Positions 28,562 to 37,627 of a DNA stretch of 64,000 nt are shown here, piece by piece. A model generated the notes under the pieces. It was given only the letters and a program-made list of their open reading frames with translations, ran no database searches and had not been told where the DNA came from. Every line of letters begins with the position of its first letter. Within the stretch, counting starts at the first letter, position 1. A program made the translations under genes and the position numbers. This DNA is from SG8-30 sp963710135. Lineage in GTDB: Bacteria > Pseudomonadota > Gammaproteobacteria > Steroidobacterales > Steroidobacteraceae. The DNA lies in contig CAVPYY010000003.1 in assembly GCA_963710135.1 (NCBI GenBank), positions 744,001 to 808,000 of the forward strand. Reading direction: 5' to 3'.

Positions 28562-29719
28562 CTGGCGGCGCCTCCCGCGGCGACGGCGCGCCGGCTCAGG
28601 TCGCGGAACCTGCCGTAGGTGTAGTGCGCGGCGCAGGCGCCCTCCGAGGACACCATGCAGCTGCCCAGCGGATTCTCCGGCGTGCAGGCGGTGCCGAACA
28701 CCTTGCAGTCGGCAGGCTGCTTGACGCCGCGCAGGATCGCGCCGCACTCGCAGGCCTTGTGATCCGCCACCGAGCGATCGCGCAGTCCATAGCGGCGCTC
28801 GGCGTCGAAGCGCGGCGTACTTGTCCTTCAGCTGCAGTGCGCTGTAGGGCACCTCGCCGAGGCCGCGCCACTCGAACTGGCGGCGGAGCTCGAACACCTC
28901 GGCGACCAGCGCCTGCGCCTTGAGGTTGCCTTCGCGATTCACTGCGCGTGTGAACTCGTTCTCGACCTCGCAACGGCCGTCGTTGACCTGGCGCACCAGC
29001 ATCAGGATCGCCTGCATCACGTCCAGCGGCTCGAAGCCCGCGATGACCACCGGCTTCTGGTATTCCTCGGCAAAGAACTCGTAGGGCCGGCTGCCGATGA
29101 TGGTCGACACGTGCGCGGGTCCGACGAAGCCGTCGATCGGCACCGTGCCGAGGTCGCGCACTTCGGGCGACTCCAGGATGTGGCTGATGGCCGAGGGGGT
29201 CAGCACGTGGTTGCAGAACACCAGGAAGTTGTCGAGACCCAGCGCCTCGGCTTCCTTGATGGCGAGCGCGGTGGGCGGCGTGGTGGTCTCGAAGCCGATG
29301 GCGAACATCACCACTTCGCGATCGGGATGCTCGGCGGCGAGGCGCACCGCATCCTGTGTGGAATAGACCATGCGCACGTCGGCGCCCTGCGCCTTGGCCT
29401 TGAGCAGCGACAGGCGGCCGGAGGCGGGGACGCGCATGGTGTCGCCGTAGGTCGCGAGGATCACCCCGGGCCTCTGCGCGATCTCGATCGCCATGTCGAC
29501 CCGGCCCACGGGCAGCACGCACACCGGACAGCCGGGGCCATGGATCATGCGCACGTTCGCCGGCAGCAGGTCGGTCACGCCATAGCGGGCGATGGCGTGC
29601 GTGTGGCCGCCGCAGAACTCCATGAAGTTGTAGCGACGCGCCGGATCCGCGGCGCGCGCGATGGCGCCGCCCAGGTCGCGCGCAAGCTTGCCGTCGCGGA
29701 ACTCGTCGACGTACTTCAT
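28558..29719 (-). CDS. hypD: Hydrogenase maturation scaffold HypD (one frameshift)
   Basis: Iron-sulfur scaffold that, with HypC, assembles the Fe(CN)2CO unit. About 386 residues when repaired. Key cysteine motifs in order: F-C-G-G-H-T-H (near residue 35), G-P-G-C-P-V-C (near 64-70), and the cluster-binding C-E-C-G-A-I-L-R-G with later C-K-V-F-G-T-A-C-T-P-E-N-P-L-G-S-C. One extra G at 28810 breaks the frame between K-Y-A-A and F-D-A-E-R-R. Start ATG at 29717-29719 overlaps the hypC stop. Confidence 0.93.
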
Positions 29720-29949
29720 GCTTCGACCGCCGCGAGCAGCCCGGCTTCGGCGAAAGTCGCGAGCGTGCGTTCGGCCTCGGCGGCATCGAGCCGTGTCAAG
29801 GCGTAGCCGACATGGAGGATGACGTAGTCGCCAGGCTCGAGCCCTTCCACCAGCGCCACCGAGATCTCCTTGCGCACGCCGCCGGCGTCGACGACCGCGC
29901 GCTCGCCTTCCCTCAACTCGATCACCCTTACGGGCAGTGCCAGGCACAT
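29716..29949 (-). CDS. hypC: Hydrogenase assembly chaperone HypC
   Basis: 77-residue chaperone that carries the iron-ligand group with HypD and docks on the large subunit. It begins M-C-L-A-L-P-V-R-V, with the essential Cys2 exposed after removal of Met1, and contains the OB-fold motif G-D-Y-V-I-L-H-V-G-Y-A-L. ATG at 29947-29949. The second HypC-family gene, hupF, is about 6.6 kb upstream; having both is normal in hup/hyp loci. Confidence 0.94.
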   Translation of the reverse strand: MCLALPVRVIELREGERAVVDAGGVRKEISVALVEGLEPGDYVILHVGYALTRLDAAEAERTLATFAEAGLLAAVEA

Positions 29950-29953
29950 GACT

Positions 29954-32263
29954 TCAAGCCTCCTGCGACAGCAGCGCCACCCAGGCCTGCCCTGCCGCGA
30001 TCCCGCCGTCGTTCGGCGGTAGTTCGCAGGCCTCGTATACCGCGAGGCCAAAGCCCTTCAGGCGCCGCTCGAGGTCGGTGGCCAGCAGGCGATTCATCAT
30101 GCAACCGCCGGACAGCACTACATCCCTGAGGCCGGTGGCCTCGGCCTGGTTCCGCACCCACGCGGCCAGCCCGTCGGCCAGGGTCGAGTGAAACAGGGCG
30201 GCACCGAAGCCGGCATCGCTAGTATCCGCAAGGCGGCCGACCAGTGGCAGCAGGTTCAGGTTGTTGTCGTCCACCTGGTGGCCAGCCGGCCAGGGGTCCA
30301 CCGGGCCATGCGCTGCCGCCAGCCCCTCGAGCAGCATGGCAGCCTGGCCCTCGAACCGGGCGTGGTCCTTGATCCGCAGCAGGCCGGCCGCCGCGTCGAA
30401 CCACCGCCCGGCGCTGCTGGTCCGCGGGCAGCGGACGTCCCGCTCGAGCATCTGCCGGACTGCGCTGGCGGCCGGGCCGCTGAATCGCCGTTCGATGTCC
30501 TGGCCGCGGCCCAGCGCATGCAGCGCGGCGGCCGCCATCCGCCAGGGCTCGCGTGCTGCCCGATCGCCGCCGGGCAGCGCAATCCGTGCCAGGTGGCCGA
30601 GACGGGTGAATCCATGGCGGTCCACGCGCAGCAGTTCGCCGCCCCAGGCTTCGCCGTCATCGCCGAGCCCGACCCCGTCCAGCGCCAGGCCCAGCACCGC
30701 GCTCGTCAGTCGGTGCTCCGCCATGACCGCCGCGACGTGCGCGTGATGGTGCTGCACCCGCAGGTGTCCGATACCGCGCTCGCCGGACATCGCGGCGGCG
30801 AGCCGGGTGCTCTCGAAGTCCGGGTGCAGGTCGCTGGCCAGTAGCGCCGGCTCGATGTCGAGAATGTCGAGCAGGTGCTCCACCGTGTCCGCCAGCGCGC
30901 GACAGGTCGCCCGATTATCGAGATCGCCCACATGCTGGGACACGAACGCCTCGTTGCCGCGGGTCACGCACACGGTGTTCTTCAAATACCCGCCCAGCGC
31001 AAGCACTGGCGGTCCGCTCGCCGCCAGCCGTATGGCGCGCGGCGTCTGGCCGCGCGCGCGGCGGATGTAGCGCAGGCAATCGTTGCGCACGTGGGCTACG
31101 GTGTCGTCGCAGCGCACCAGGATGCGGCGATCGTGCATCAGCAGCGCATCGGCGATGCCGCCGAGGCGGGCGACCGCTTCATCATTGTCGATCACCAGCG
31201 GCTCACCGCCCGGGTTGGCCGAGGTACACACCAGCGTCAGCGCGAGCTCCTGATCCAGCCAGTCGAGACCGGCCGGGCGGCCTGCGGCTTCGTGAAACAG
31301 CAGGTAGTGCAGCGGCGTGCAGGGCAGCATGATGCCGATGTTGGCGAGTCCCGGCGCGACCCCGGCCGGCAGGTCGGCCTCGGGCGCGTGACGCTCGAGC
31401 AACACGATGGGCCGCTCAGCCGATTCCAGGGCCTGTCGCTCGGCCGGGTTGATCCGCGCGTGCCGCGCGGCGGAGGCGGTGTTCGCGACCATCAGCGCGA
31501 ACGGCTTCTCCTCCCTCTGCTTCCTCTCCCGCAGCCTCCGGACTGCGGCCGGCTGGCTGGCGTCGCAGACCAGCTGGAAGCCTCCCAGCCCCTTGATGGC
31601 GAGGATCTCGCCGGCCTCGAGCCGCTCGAGCGTGGCCGCGATCGGGTCGCCGCAGTCGATCGCCTTGCCCGAGGCTTCGCACAGCAGCAGCCGTGGCCCG
31701 CATGCCGGGCAGGCGTTGGGCTGCGCGTGGAAGCGGCGATCCGCGGGCGCCTCGTACTCCGTCCGGCAAGGTTCGCAGAGACGGAAAGCCGCCATGCTGG
31801 TGTTGGGCCGGTCGTAGGGCAGCGAGCGGGTGATGGTGTAGCGCGGGCCGCAGTGGGTGCAGTTTATGAAGGCGTAACGCCAGCGGCGGTCCGCGGGATC
31901 GAACAACTCGCGGAGGCAGTCGGGACAGGTCGCGGTGTCGGGCGTGATGTGCGCGCCACTGCCCGCCGCCTGGCTGGCGATGATGGCGAACGGCGCAGCA
32001 TCGCGTCGTGCGACGACATCGGCGCCTTCCACGGACACGATCCGCGCGAGACGTGGCGCCTCTTCGGCGAGGCGCTGCTCGAAACGGGCCAGCACCGCGC
32101 GCGGGCCCTCGATCTCGATGTCCACGCCTTCGCCATCATTGCGCACGAAGCCCGACAGATCGAGCTCCGCGGCGATGCGATAGACGAACGGGCGGAAGCC
32201 GACGCCCTGGACCTGGCCGCGAACGCGCAGGCTGCGGCGGCACGCCGCCGCAACTTCACTCAC
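29954..32263 (-). CDS. hypF: Carbamoyltransferase HypF
   Basis: Makes carbamoyl-AMP from carbamoyl phosphate and transfers it to HypE. 769 residues. Domain order: acylphosphatase (V-R-G-Q-V-Q-G-V-G-F-R-P-F-V-Y-R-I, residues 13-29), two zinc fingers (C-P-D-C-L-R-E and C-T-H-C-G; C-E-P-C and C-P-A-C-G), YrdC-like (I-L-A-I-K-G-L-G-G-F), and Kae1-like domain with H-H-A-H-V-A and S-G-G-C-M-M-N near the end. GTG start at 32261-32263 overlaps the hypB stop (GTGA). Full family length, no lesion. Confidence 0.96.
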   Translation of the reverse strand: MSEVAAACRRSLRVRGQVQGVGFRPFVYRIAAELDLSGFVRNDGEGVDIEIEGPRAVLARFEQRLAEEAPRLARIVSVEGADVVARRDAAPFAIIASQAAGSGAHITPDTATCPDCLRELFDPADRRWRYAFINCTHCGPRYTITRSLPYDRPNTSMAAFRLCEPCRTEYEAPADRRFHAQPNACPACGPRLLLCEASGKAIDCGDPIAATLERLEAGEILAIKGLGGFQLVCDASQPAAVRRLRERKQREEKPFALMVANTASAARHARINPAERQALESAERPIVLLERHAPEADLPAGVAPGLANIGIMLPCTPLHYLLFHEAAGRPAGLDWLDQELALTLVCTSANPGGEPLVIDNDEAVARLGGIADALLMHDRRILVRCDDTVAHVRNDCLRYIRRARGQTPRAIRLAASGPPVLALGGYLKNTVCVTRGNEAFVSQHVGDLDNRATCRALADTVEHLLDILDIEPALLASDLHPDFESTRLAAAMSGERGIGHLRVQHHHAHVAAVMAEHRLTSAVLGLALDGVGLGDDGEAWGGELLRVDRHGFTRLGHLARIALPGGDRAAREPWRMAAAALHALGRGQDIERRFSGPAASAVRQMLERDVRCPRTSSAGRWFDAAAGLLRIKDHARFEGQAAMLLEGLAAAHGPVDPWPAGHQVDDNNLNLLPLVGRLADTSDAGFGAALFHSTLADGLAAWVRNQAEATGLRDVVLSGGCMMNRLLATDLERRLKGFGLAVYEACELPPNDGGIAAGQAWVALLSQEA

Positions 32264-33117
32264 GCGTGTGCCTCGCCCCCCACGGCCGTCCCGCTGCGCG
32301 TGGCGCGCCCGTCGCTCCCGTCGATCCAGGCGAGCCAGGCGTCCATGCCCTCGCCGGTGCGTGCGGACACGCGCAGTATCGTGAGGTTCGGGTTGACGCG
32401 GCGCGCGTAGGCTTCGCAGGCCGCGACGTCAAAGTCGAGGTGGGGCAGCAGGTCGATCTTGTTCAGCAGCATCAGGTCGGCGGCGAGGAACATGTCCGGA
32501 TACTTGAGCGGCTTGTCCTCGCCCTCGGTCACCGACAGGATCGCCACCTTGTGCGCTTCGCCGAGATCGAACAGCGCCGGACAGACCAGGTTGCCGACGT
32601 TCTCGATGAACAGCACGCCGCCGCGCTCCAGCTTCAGGCCATCGACGGCGCGCGACACCATCGGCGCTTCCAGGTGGCAGCCCTTGCCGGTATTGACCTG
32701 TACCGCCGTCACGCCCGTCGCGCGGATGCGGTCGGCGTCGTTCGACGTCTGCTGGTCGCCCTCGATGACCACCACGGGCCGCTTGCCGGCCAGCGCGCCG
32801 ACTGTGCGTACCAGCAGGCTGGTCTTGCCGGAGCCCGGGCTCGAGACCAGATTGAGGCACAGCGTGCCGCTTTCCAGAAAACGCTGCCGGTTGGCATTCG
32901 CCCAGCTGTCATTGGCGGCGAGCAGGTCGCGCTCCACCTGCACGATGCGCGCCGCCGACATGCCGTGCGCATGCACGCCGGCCGCGCCGACGGATGGCTC
33001 CGCCGCCGGCGAGAAGGTCTCGGCGCCGGTCAGCGGCGCCGTGGCGCTGCGCGAAAGTGCGTGGCCGACGCCGTCGATATGGACGTGGTCGGTGCCGCAG
33101 CCGCAGGTCGTACACAT
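32260..33117 (-). CDS. hypB: Hydrogenase nickel incorporation GTPase HypB
   Basis: GTPase that inserts nickel into the large subunit together with HypA. 285 residues. N-terminal M-C-T-T-C-G-C-G is the high-affinity metal motif; the following region has few histidines, so a nickel-storage stretch is short. G1 P-loop S-S-P-G-S-G-K-T (about 92-99), G-D-Q-Q-T-S-N-D-A-D, E-N-V-G-N-L-V-C-P and N-K-I-D are visible. Overlaps hypF by 4 bp, 12 bp after hypA. Confidence 0.96.
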   Translation of the reverse strand: MCTTCGCGTDHVHIDGVGHALSRSATAPLTGAETFSPAAEPSVGAAGVHAHGMSAARIVQVERDLLAANDSWANANRQRFLESGTLCLNLVSSPGSGKTSLLVRTVGALAGKRPVVVIEGDQQTSNDADRIRATGVTAVQVNTGKGCHLEAPMVSRAVDGLKLERGGVLFIENVGNLVCPALFDLGEAHKVAILSVTEGEDKPLKYPDMFLAADLMLLNKIDLLPHLDFDVAACEAYARRVNPNLTILRVSARTGEGMDAWLAWIDGSDGRATRSGTAVGGEAHA

Positions 33118-33129
33118 GGGCGACTCCTG

Positions 33130-33471
33130 TCAGTGAATCTCTATCTCGCGCACCTTGAGCTCGTTGCCGCCGTTCACCTGCAGCTGATAGCTGCCGCAGC
33201 GGGGGCAGGAATCCGCCAGTGCAGCGACGACCACCTGCTCGCCGCAGGGCATGCACCAGGCCTGGCCGGGCGGCTGCAGGATCTCGAGCCTCGCGCCTTC
33301 CACGAGGCTCGAGCGGCTGGCCGCGTCGAAGCAGAAGCGTAACGCCTCCAGCTCCACGCCCGCCAGTTGGCCGACTTCAAGCGTGACCATGCTGACACGC
33401 TTTGCGCCATTCTGGCGGGCCGTTTCCTCGGCGATCTGCACGATGCTCTCTGCAAGTGACATCTCATGCAT
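33130..33471 (-). CDS. hypA: Hydrogenase nickel metallochaperone HypA
   Basis: 113 residues. N-terminal M-H-E-M-S-L provides the nickel site (Met1, His2). The zinc domain has C-M-P-C-G and C-P-R-C-G-S. ATG at 33469-33471 is fixed by this N-terminus; an upstream in-frame start (33498) would spoil it. Overlaps the hupK stop by 8 bp. Confidence 0.95.
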   Translation of the reverse strand: MHEMSLAESIVQIAEETARQNGAKRVSMVTLEVGQLAGVELEALRFCFDAASRSSLVEGARLEILQPPGQAWCMPCGEQVVVAALADSCPRCGSYQLQVNGGNELKVREIEIH

Positions 33472-34564
33472 CGTGCAGTTCCACCAGGAGCTCCACACAG
33501 GGGTCGAGCGTCGCCACCGCCAGTTCCAGCGCGAGACGGGCCTGCCGTTCGTCGGGCGCCGGTCGTCCCTCGAGCTCGCTGTACAGCGCGCCGGCGGGAT
33601 GAAAGTTCCACTCGGTCGGAGCGACGATCGCGTAGCGCCTGATCAGGCCATCCTCCAGCTCGACGACATGGGTCAGCAGCCCGCGCGCCATCTCCGCCGC
33701 CGCGGCGCCGACTCCGGCGCCGAGCGGAGCCGCCTGCAGCCTGCCCACGCAGGTTTCCTCGCGCAGGATCTGGCACAGCTCGGCCACTCGCGCAAAGGCG
33801 CGGGCGGGCATCCGGTCGCGTCGCGCCAGATCGCGTACCGCCGGATGCAGGCGGTTGCGGGCGAACGGGCCGCATTCTGCTGGCGCGTTGCCGAGGACCG
33901 GGGCCCTGGCGAAGTCCGGCTCCGCCAGGGCGCGCCGCGCGATGGCGTCGACGAAGTCGGTGTGGTCCGGTTCGGCCAGCGCCTGCGTTTCCGCCGTAGC
34001 CCAGTTCGGCAGGGTGGTCATGGCCGCCACGGTGCGTGCGCAGCCGGTCCGTCCATCGCGCGCCCACTCGATCCATTCGTTCGCCGAGAACTGTTCGAGC
34101 CAGGTGTCGACGGCGGCTCCGAGGACGCGTGATTCCATCATGCCGATCAGCGCGTCGCGGGCGACGCCCCAGGAAGCCTCTGAATCGGCCGCGCCGGCCA
34201 GCAATGAGCGGAATCGGGAGAGCAGCTCCGGGTCCGCCTGGGTCCCGGTCAGCGTCGGCCAGTCGAGCAGCAGCCGGAAGGCATGCTCGCCGGCCGTCTC
34301 CGCGGCGAGCTCGCGCTGACGCCGCCGGCCGACGCCGGCGGCGGCGCTGCGGCCCTCGGCGGCATCCAGCGCGGCGGCCGCGACCACCGCCTGCGACCGG
34401 CCGCAGATCGCAAAGATGTTCGGCAGCAGCGTGACGGCCTCCGCCGGCGTGCGCCCCTTGAGCAGCCGGTCGGCAACCAGCGGCCGGCTGGAGCTGATCC
34501 GCACGCCGCGCAGGTGCCCGTGCTGGTGGCTGGCCTCGACCCGGACATGTCCCTCGAGGCTCAT
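33464..34564 (-). CDS. hupK: HupK, large-subunit-like hydrogenase maturation protein
   Basis: 366 residues. A degenerate relative of the [NiFe] large subunit: the N-terminal part keeps F-A-I-C-G-R-S-Q where the real subunit has R-I-C-G-V-C, and the C-terminus T-L-D-P-C-V-E-L replaces D-P-C-L-A-C. So one Cys of each pair is missing and it cannot hold the NiFe site. HupK/HoxV is thought to act as a scaffold for cofactor assembly on the way to the large subunit. Overlaps hupJ (4 bp) and hypA (8 bp). Confidence 0.88.
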   Translation of the reverse strand: MSLEGHVRVEASHQHGHLRGVRISSSRPLVADRLLKGRTPAEAVTLLPNIFAICGRSQAVVAAAALDAAEGRSAAAGVGRRRQRELAAETAGEHAFRLLLDWPTLTGTQADPELLSRFRSLLAGAADSEASWGVARDALIGMMESRVLGAAVDTWLEQFSANEWIEWARDGRTGCARTVAAMTTLPNWATAETQALAEPDHTDFVDAIARRALAEPDFARAPVLGNAPAECGPFARNRLHPAVRDLARRDRMPARAFARVAELCQILREETCVGRLQAAPLGAGVGAAAAEMARGLLTHVVELEDGLIRRYAIVAPTEWNFHPAGALYSELEGRPAPDERQARLALELAVATLDPCVELLVELHDA

Positions 34565-35061
34565 GTACGGGTCGCGGAGGCACCCCGCAGGAAGTCCCGC
34601 CGGCTCATCGCCGGCGCGTCGCCCTGTTCGCGGGGAGCCTCGCCGAGCAAAGTGGGATCGAACAGTGACTCCAGCGCGACCCGCGCGGTTTCGCGCGCGG
34701 TGTCGTGGTCGGTGAATTCGAGCACCGGCGAGAACAGGGAGCAGGCGTGGTAGTCGCCGATTCCCGGCTCGCTGCCGGCGATGAACTCGAACCGGCCGCT
34801 CGGAAACGCGTGCCAGACCGACTCGCGCGCCGGCACCGCGCGCCAGGGCGCCTCACCGGGCAGCACCATGAGATTGATGAACCACGGGGTGACCAGCGCG
34901 CTCAGCCAGTGGCCGTTCCATTCGCGCAGGCCGATGACCTCGACCTGCAGGGCGGGATTGAGGATCGGCACGTCCTGCATGCGCTCGTCCCGGATGCGCA
35001 GGAAGGTCTCCTCCACGCGCCGTGCCAGGTCGCCCGCGGCAGCAGGGGCTTCAGTCGTCAT
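34561..35061 (-). CDS. hupJ: [NiFe]-hydrogenase assembly chaperone HupJ (HybE family)
   Basis: 166 residues, HybE/HupJ family. Core motif N-P-A-L-Q-V-E-V-I-G-L-R-E-W-N-G-H-W and T-P-W-F-I-N-L-M-V-L-P-G is diagnostic, followed by F-P-S-G-R-F-E-F. The C-terminus ends S-R-R-D-F-L-R-G, a twin-arginine-looking tail without signal function at that position. ATG at 35059-35061 overlaps the end of hupI by 11 bp. Proposed to watch over folding of the small subunit or large subunit before export. Confidence 0.88.
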   Translation of the reverse strand: MTTEAPAAAGDLARRVEETFLRIRDERMQDVPILNPALQVEVIGLREWNGHWLSALVTPWFINLMVLPGEAPWRAVPARESVWHAFPSGRFEFIAGSEPGIGDYHACSLFSPVLEFTDHDTARETARVALESLFDPTLLGEAPREQGDAPAMSRRDFLRGASATRT

Positions 35062-35279
35062 GCAGCACCATGAACTGGTGGCGCGGCCCGTCGCACTCCG
35101 GGCATTTCCAGTGCTCCGGCAGCTGGCTGAACGGCGTGCCAGGGGGTATCTGCCACACGTCGTCGCCCGCCGCGGGATCGTAGACGTACCAGCAGATCTT
35201 GCACTCGAGACGGGTATCGTCGGCGATGCGCGAGTCATCGCCCATGTAGGAACCTTCGAAAGGCGTGGGGCTGCTCATG
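35051..35279 (-). CDS. hupI: Rubredoxin HupI
   Basis: 75-residue one-iron protein with two C-x-x-C knuckles: C-K-I-C-W-Y-V-Y-D-P and W-K-C-P-E-C-D. Rubredoxins in hup operons support maturation of the hydrogenase small subunit in air. N-terminal extension of about 25 residues before the first knuckle. ATG at 35277-35279. Confidence 0.93.
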
Positions 35280-35282
35280 GCA

Positions 35283-36137
35283 TCAGTCCTGTTCCAGCCA
35301 CTCCAGTGCTTCCTGCACGCGGGCGGCGGATTCCCGGATGTCTTCCGGCGACGCCACGGCCACTTCGGGCACGTCGGTGATCTCGATGGAGTCGACCATG
35401 GGCTTGCCGTAGCCATTGACGTACTGCACCCACCAGGTGTCGCGCACCACGGTGCTGGTGATGCGGCAATTGCCGTAGCCGCGCGACAGGATGCGCACCG
35501 GACCGGCGGCCAGCACTTCGCCGAGGTGACCGGCGTCGGATGGCGACATCGGCAGCAGCGACAGGTTGATGACGTGCGCCGGATCGCCGGCCCGACGGGA
35601 GGCGGCGCGGTCGGCAATCTCCGCCAGCACTGGCGGTGCGCTCAGCGCGTCGGCTGGCGGCGGCAGTTCGCGCACGCTGGTCGAGGTCGCCGCGGCGGCC
35701 GCGGCCAGCACGCCGGCGGGAATCGGACCGACTTCCAGCGTGTCGCGGCGCAACCCGCCGTCGCGGGTCACCTCGCGCACCCGCCAGACGCCGGTGAACA
35801 CCGACTCCTGCACGCGTACCTCGTGGGGGCCGCTGACGATGATCGACACCTCGCCCTCGCCGAGCACCTGGTCGACGATCTCCAGGTTGCGCGCGTCGAG
35901 CACGCCCAGATCGAACGAACTGGTCGGTGTCCCGGGGCGCCAGCCGGCGGTTGCGGCCGCCAGCCAGCGCAGTGCGGCGCGCGCCTCACCGGCGTCGCGG
36001 GTGGCGCGCGGATCGGGCAGGTTCGGCATGCTGAAGGTGCTCATCTCCTTCGGCATATCGATGTACTCGAGCTCGTCCGCCGGCTCTTCCTGGCTCCCCG
36101 GGCCAATCGTCTTCACCGGGATCGGAAACTCCTTCAT
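35283..36137 (-). CDS. hupH: Hydrogenase expression/formation protein HupH
   Basis: 284 residues, HupH/HyaF family. N-terminal K-E-F-P-I-P-V, then a conserved Y-I-D-M-P-K-E-M and a C-terminal block R-G-Y-G-N-C-R-I-T-S-T-V-V-R-D-T-W-W-V-Q-Y, typical of this family and thought to assist small-subunit iron-sulfur cluster formation. ATG at 36135-36137 overlaps the hupG stop. Confidence 0.9.
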   Translation of the reverse strand: MKEFPIPVKTIGPGSQEEPADELEYIDMPKEMSTFSMPNLPDPRATRDAGEARAALRWLAAATAGWRPGTPTSSFDLGVLDARNLEIVDQVLGEGEVSIIVSGPHEVRVQESVFTGVWRVREVTRDGGLRRDTLEVGPIPAGVLAAAAAATSTSVRELPPPADALSAPPVLAEIADRAASRRAGDPAHVINLSLLPMSPSDAGHLGEVLAAGPVRILSRGYGNCRITSTVVRDTWWVQYVNGYGKPMVDSIEITDVPEVAVASPEDIRESAARVQEALEWLEQD

Positions 36138-36592
36138 GCGCGCTCCTCGGCGTCGCTGGCGGCGAGATTGGCCTGGGCCGCCTGCGCCGCGAGTTCGCGG
36201 CGGGTCGGCGCGGCCAGCAGTTCCGCCACCTTGCGGGTGAAATCGTCCCAATCGTGGATGCCCGTAATGGTGCCGACGATGTCGCCGTCGCGGACGAAGA
36301 CCAGCGCCGGCCAGCGGGCGAAGCCGAAGCGCTTCTGCAGTTCGCGCTCCGCCGCACGGGCGATAACCGCGCCGCGCAGCCTGCCCGGGAAAGCGGCCAG
36401 CAGTTCGGGGAGGATCACGGCGACGTCCGCGGACTCGGGGTACTGCACGGGGTCCTCGCTGAAGAACAGCACGGCGTCGCCGCCGCCGGCGAGGAAGGCG
36501 TCCACGCTGGCGACGTCGAGTTCCGGCAGCGAGAACTCGCGGATGAGCCGTTCGATCAGGGCATGACGGACGGGCTTGGTCGGCTCAGGCAC
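36134..36592 (-). CDS. hupG: Thioredoxin-like hydrogenase chaperone HupG (HyaE)
   Basis: 152 residues with a thioredoxin fold (A-V-L-F-F-S-E-D-P, F-G-F-A-R-W-P-A-L-V-F-V-R-D-G) but no C-x-x-C active site, as in HyaE/HupG/HoxO, which bind the twin-arginine signal of the hydrogenase small subunit before export. GTG at 36590-36592 overlaps hupF by 8 bp. Confidence 0.88.
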   Translation of the reverse strand: MPEPTKPVRHALIERLIREFSLPELDVASVDAFLAGGGDAVLFFSEDPVQYPESADVAVILPELLAAFPGRLRGAVIARAAERELQKRFGFARWPALVFVRDGDIVGTITGIHDWDDFTRKVAELLAAPTRRELAAQAAQANLAASDAEERA

Positions 36593-36896
36593 GGCCGGTC
36601 TCCTTGCGCAGGTGCTCCGGCAGCTGTGGCTCGCGGTCGACCAGATCCGCGAAGTGACTGTCGAGGTCGGTCTCGCCACGCAGCGCGGCATCCAGCGCCT
36701 CGAGCGCCGAGGTGATGTCGGCGGCGCGCTGCTCGCTCAATGTTTCGCGCGCGACGCCGTGGAACACCAGCAGCCAGTCGCCCGGCCGGGGCCGTTCCAC
36801 CAGCCGCGTGTCCACTTTCAGGCGCTCGCCGCGGCCCTCGCACCAGGCGGAATCGGTGTCCAGGCCGGTCACCTGCATCGGGATTCCCAGGCACAT
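36585..36896 (-). CDS. hupF: HypC-family chaperone HupF
   Basis: 103 residues. Starts M-C-L-G-I-P-M-Q-V with the family Cys2 and has the G-D-W-L-L-V-F-H-G-V-A motif; longer than HypC by a C-terminal extension, as usual for HupF. In R. leguminosarum HupF protects the large subunit at high oxygen. Start overlaps the hupD stop by one base (TGATG). Confidence 0.92.
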   Translation of the reverse strand: MCLGIPMQVTGLDTDSAWCEGRGERLKVDTRLVERPRPGDWLLVFHGVARETLSEQRAADITSALEALDAALRGETDLDSHFADLVDREPQLPEHLRKETGRA

Positions 36897-37516
36897 CAGT
36901 CCGATCTCCCGTTCAGAAACCGCGGGTCGCCGAAACGGCAGGCTTCCTCCGCCGACGGCCGTCCCTGCTCGTACGCGTCGAGACTCAAGGCAGTTGAGTT
37001 GATCTGACCGGACAGGCCGGCGTCGCGTTCAGTGAATTCCACGCCCCAGCGTCGCAGCCACTGCGCGGCGATGTCCACCGCCGGGCCGATCTGGGCGCGT
37101 ACCGGTTCGCGCAGGCTGCCGCCGTAGTCCTTGAGCTCGACCGGCTGAACCCCGATCAACACCAGGCTGGAGGGATAGTGCCCGGTCAGCTGGGCAGCCG
37201 CGAGCACGTCCTGGAATCCGGTCTGGTGCAGGCTCATCTGCTTGGCGCCCATGTAGGCGGGCACGTCGCCATCGAGGATCACCTTCATGGTGCCGGGTTC
37301 CAGGCCATAGTCGATGGCATCGAACACCAGTAGGCGCGTCGCTTCCTGCACGTGCGGCAACAGGTACAGCCCCTGCGTGCCGCCGTCCATGATGCGGACC
37401 CGCTCGTCGCAGACGTACCGGCGGCTGAACTCCTCGACCGCGCGCACGCCGAAACCCTCGTCCGCCCAGAGGAGGTTTCCTATACCGAGGACAAGAATCG
37501 TTTCGGTCTGTGACAT
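36896..37516 (-). CDS. hupD: Hydrogenase maturation endopeptidase HupD (HyaD)
   Basis: Cuts the C-terminal extension from the large subunit after nickel insertion. 206 residues. L-G-I-G-N-L-L-W-A-D-E-G-F-G-V with the nickel-probing Glu/Asp, F-D-A-I-D-Y-G, and H-Q-T-G-F-Q with a further metal-ligand His are present. ATG at 37514-37516. Separated from hupC by a 111-bp repeat-bearing gap. Confidence 0.94.
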   Translation of the reverse strand: MSQTETILVLGIGNLLWADEGFGVRAVEEFSRRYVCDERVRIMDGGTQGLYLLPHVQEATRLLVFDAIDYGLEPGTMKVILDGDVPAYMGAKQMSLHQTGFQDVLAAAQLTGHYPSSLVLIGVQPVELKDYGGSLREPVRAQIGPAVDIAAQWLRRWGVEFTERDAGLSGQINSTALSLDAYEQGRPSAEEACRFGDPRFLNGRSD

Positions 37517-37538
37517 AAAAAAAGAGCGGATGGCGGCC

Positions 37539-37618
37539 AGCGGATAGCGGATGGTCAGAGTGACCGCGACGAACGTCGCCGGCTCCGACTATCGACTATC
37601 CGCTGCCCGCTATCCGCT
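37539..37618. repeat. Inverted and tandem repeats in the hupC-hupD gap
   Basis: The only sizeable gap inside the hup operon (37517-37627). A perfect 12-bp inverted repeat, AGCGGATAGCGG at 37539-37550 and its complement at 37607-37618, encloses a second short motif: GACTATC repeated directly at 37587-37593 and 37594-37600. Degenerate copies of GCGGAT and CCGC lie around both arms. The structure can fold over 80 nt and may stabilise or separate the hupSLC part of the mRNA from the accessory genes. Confidence 0.55.
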
Positions 37619-37627
37619 ATACCTCCC

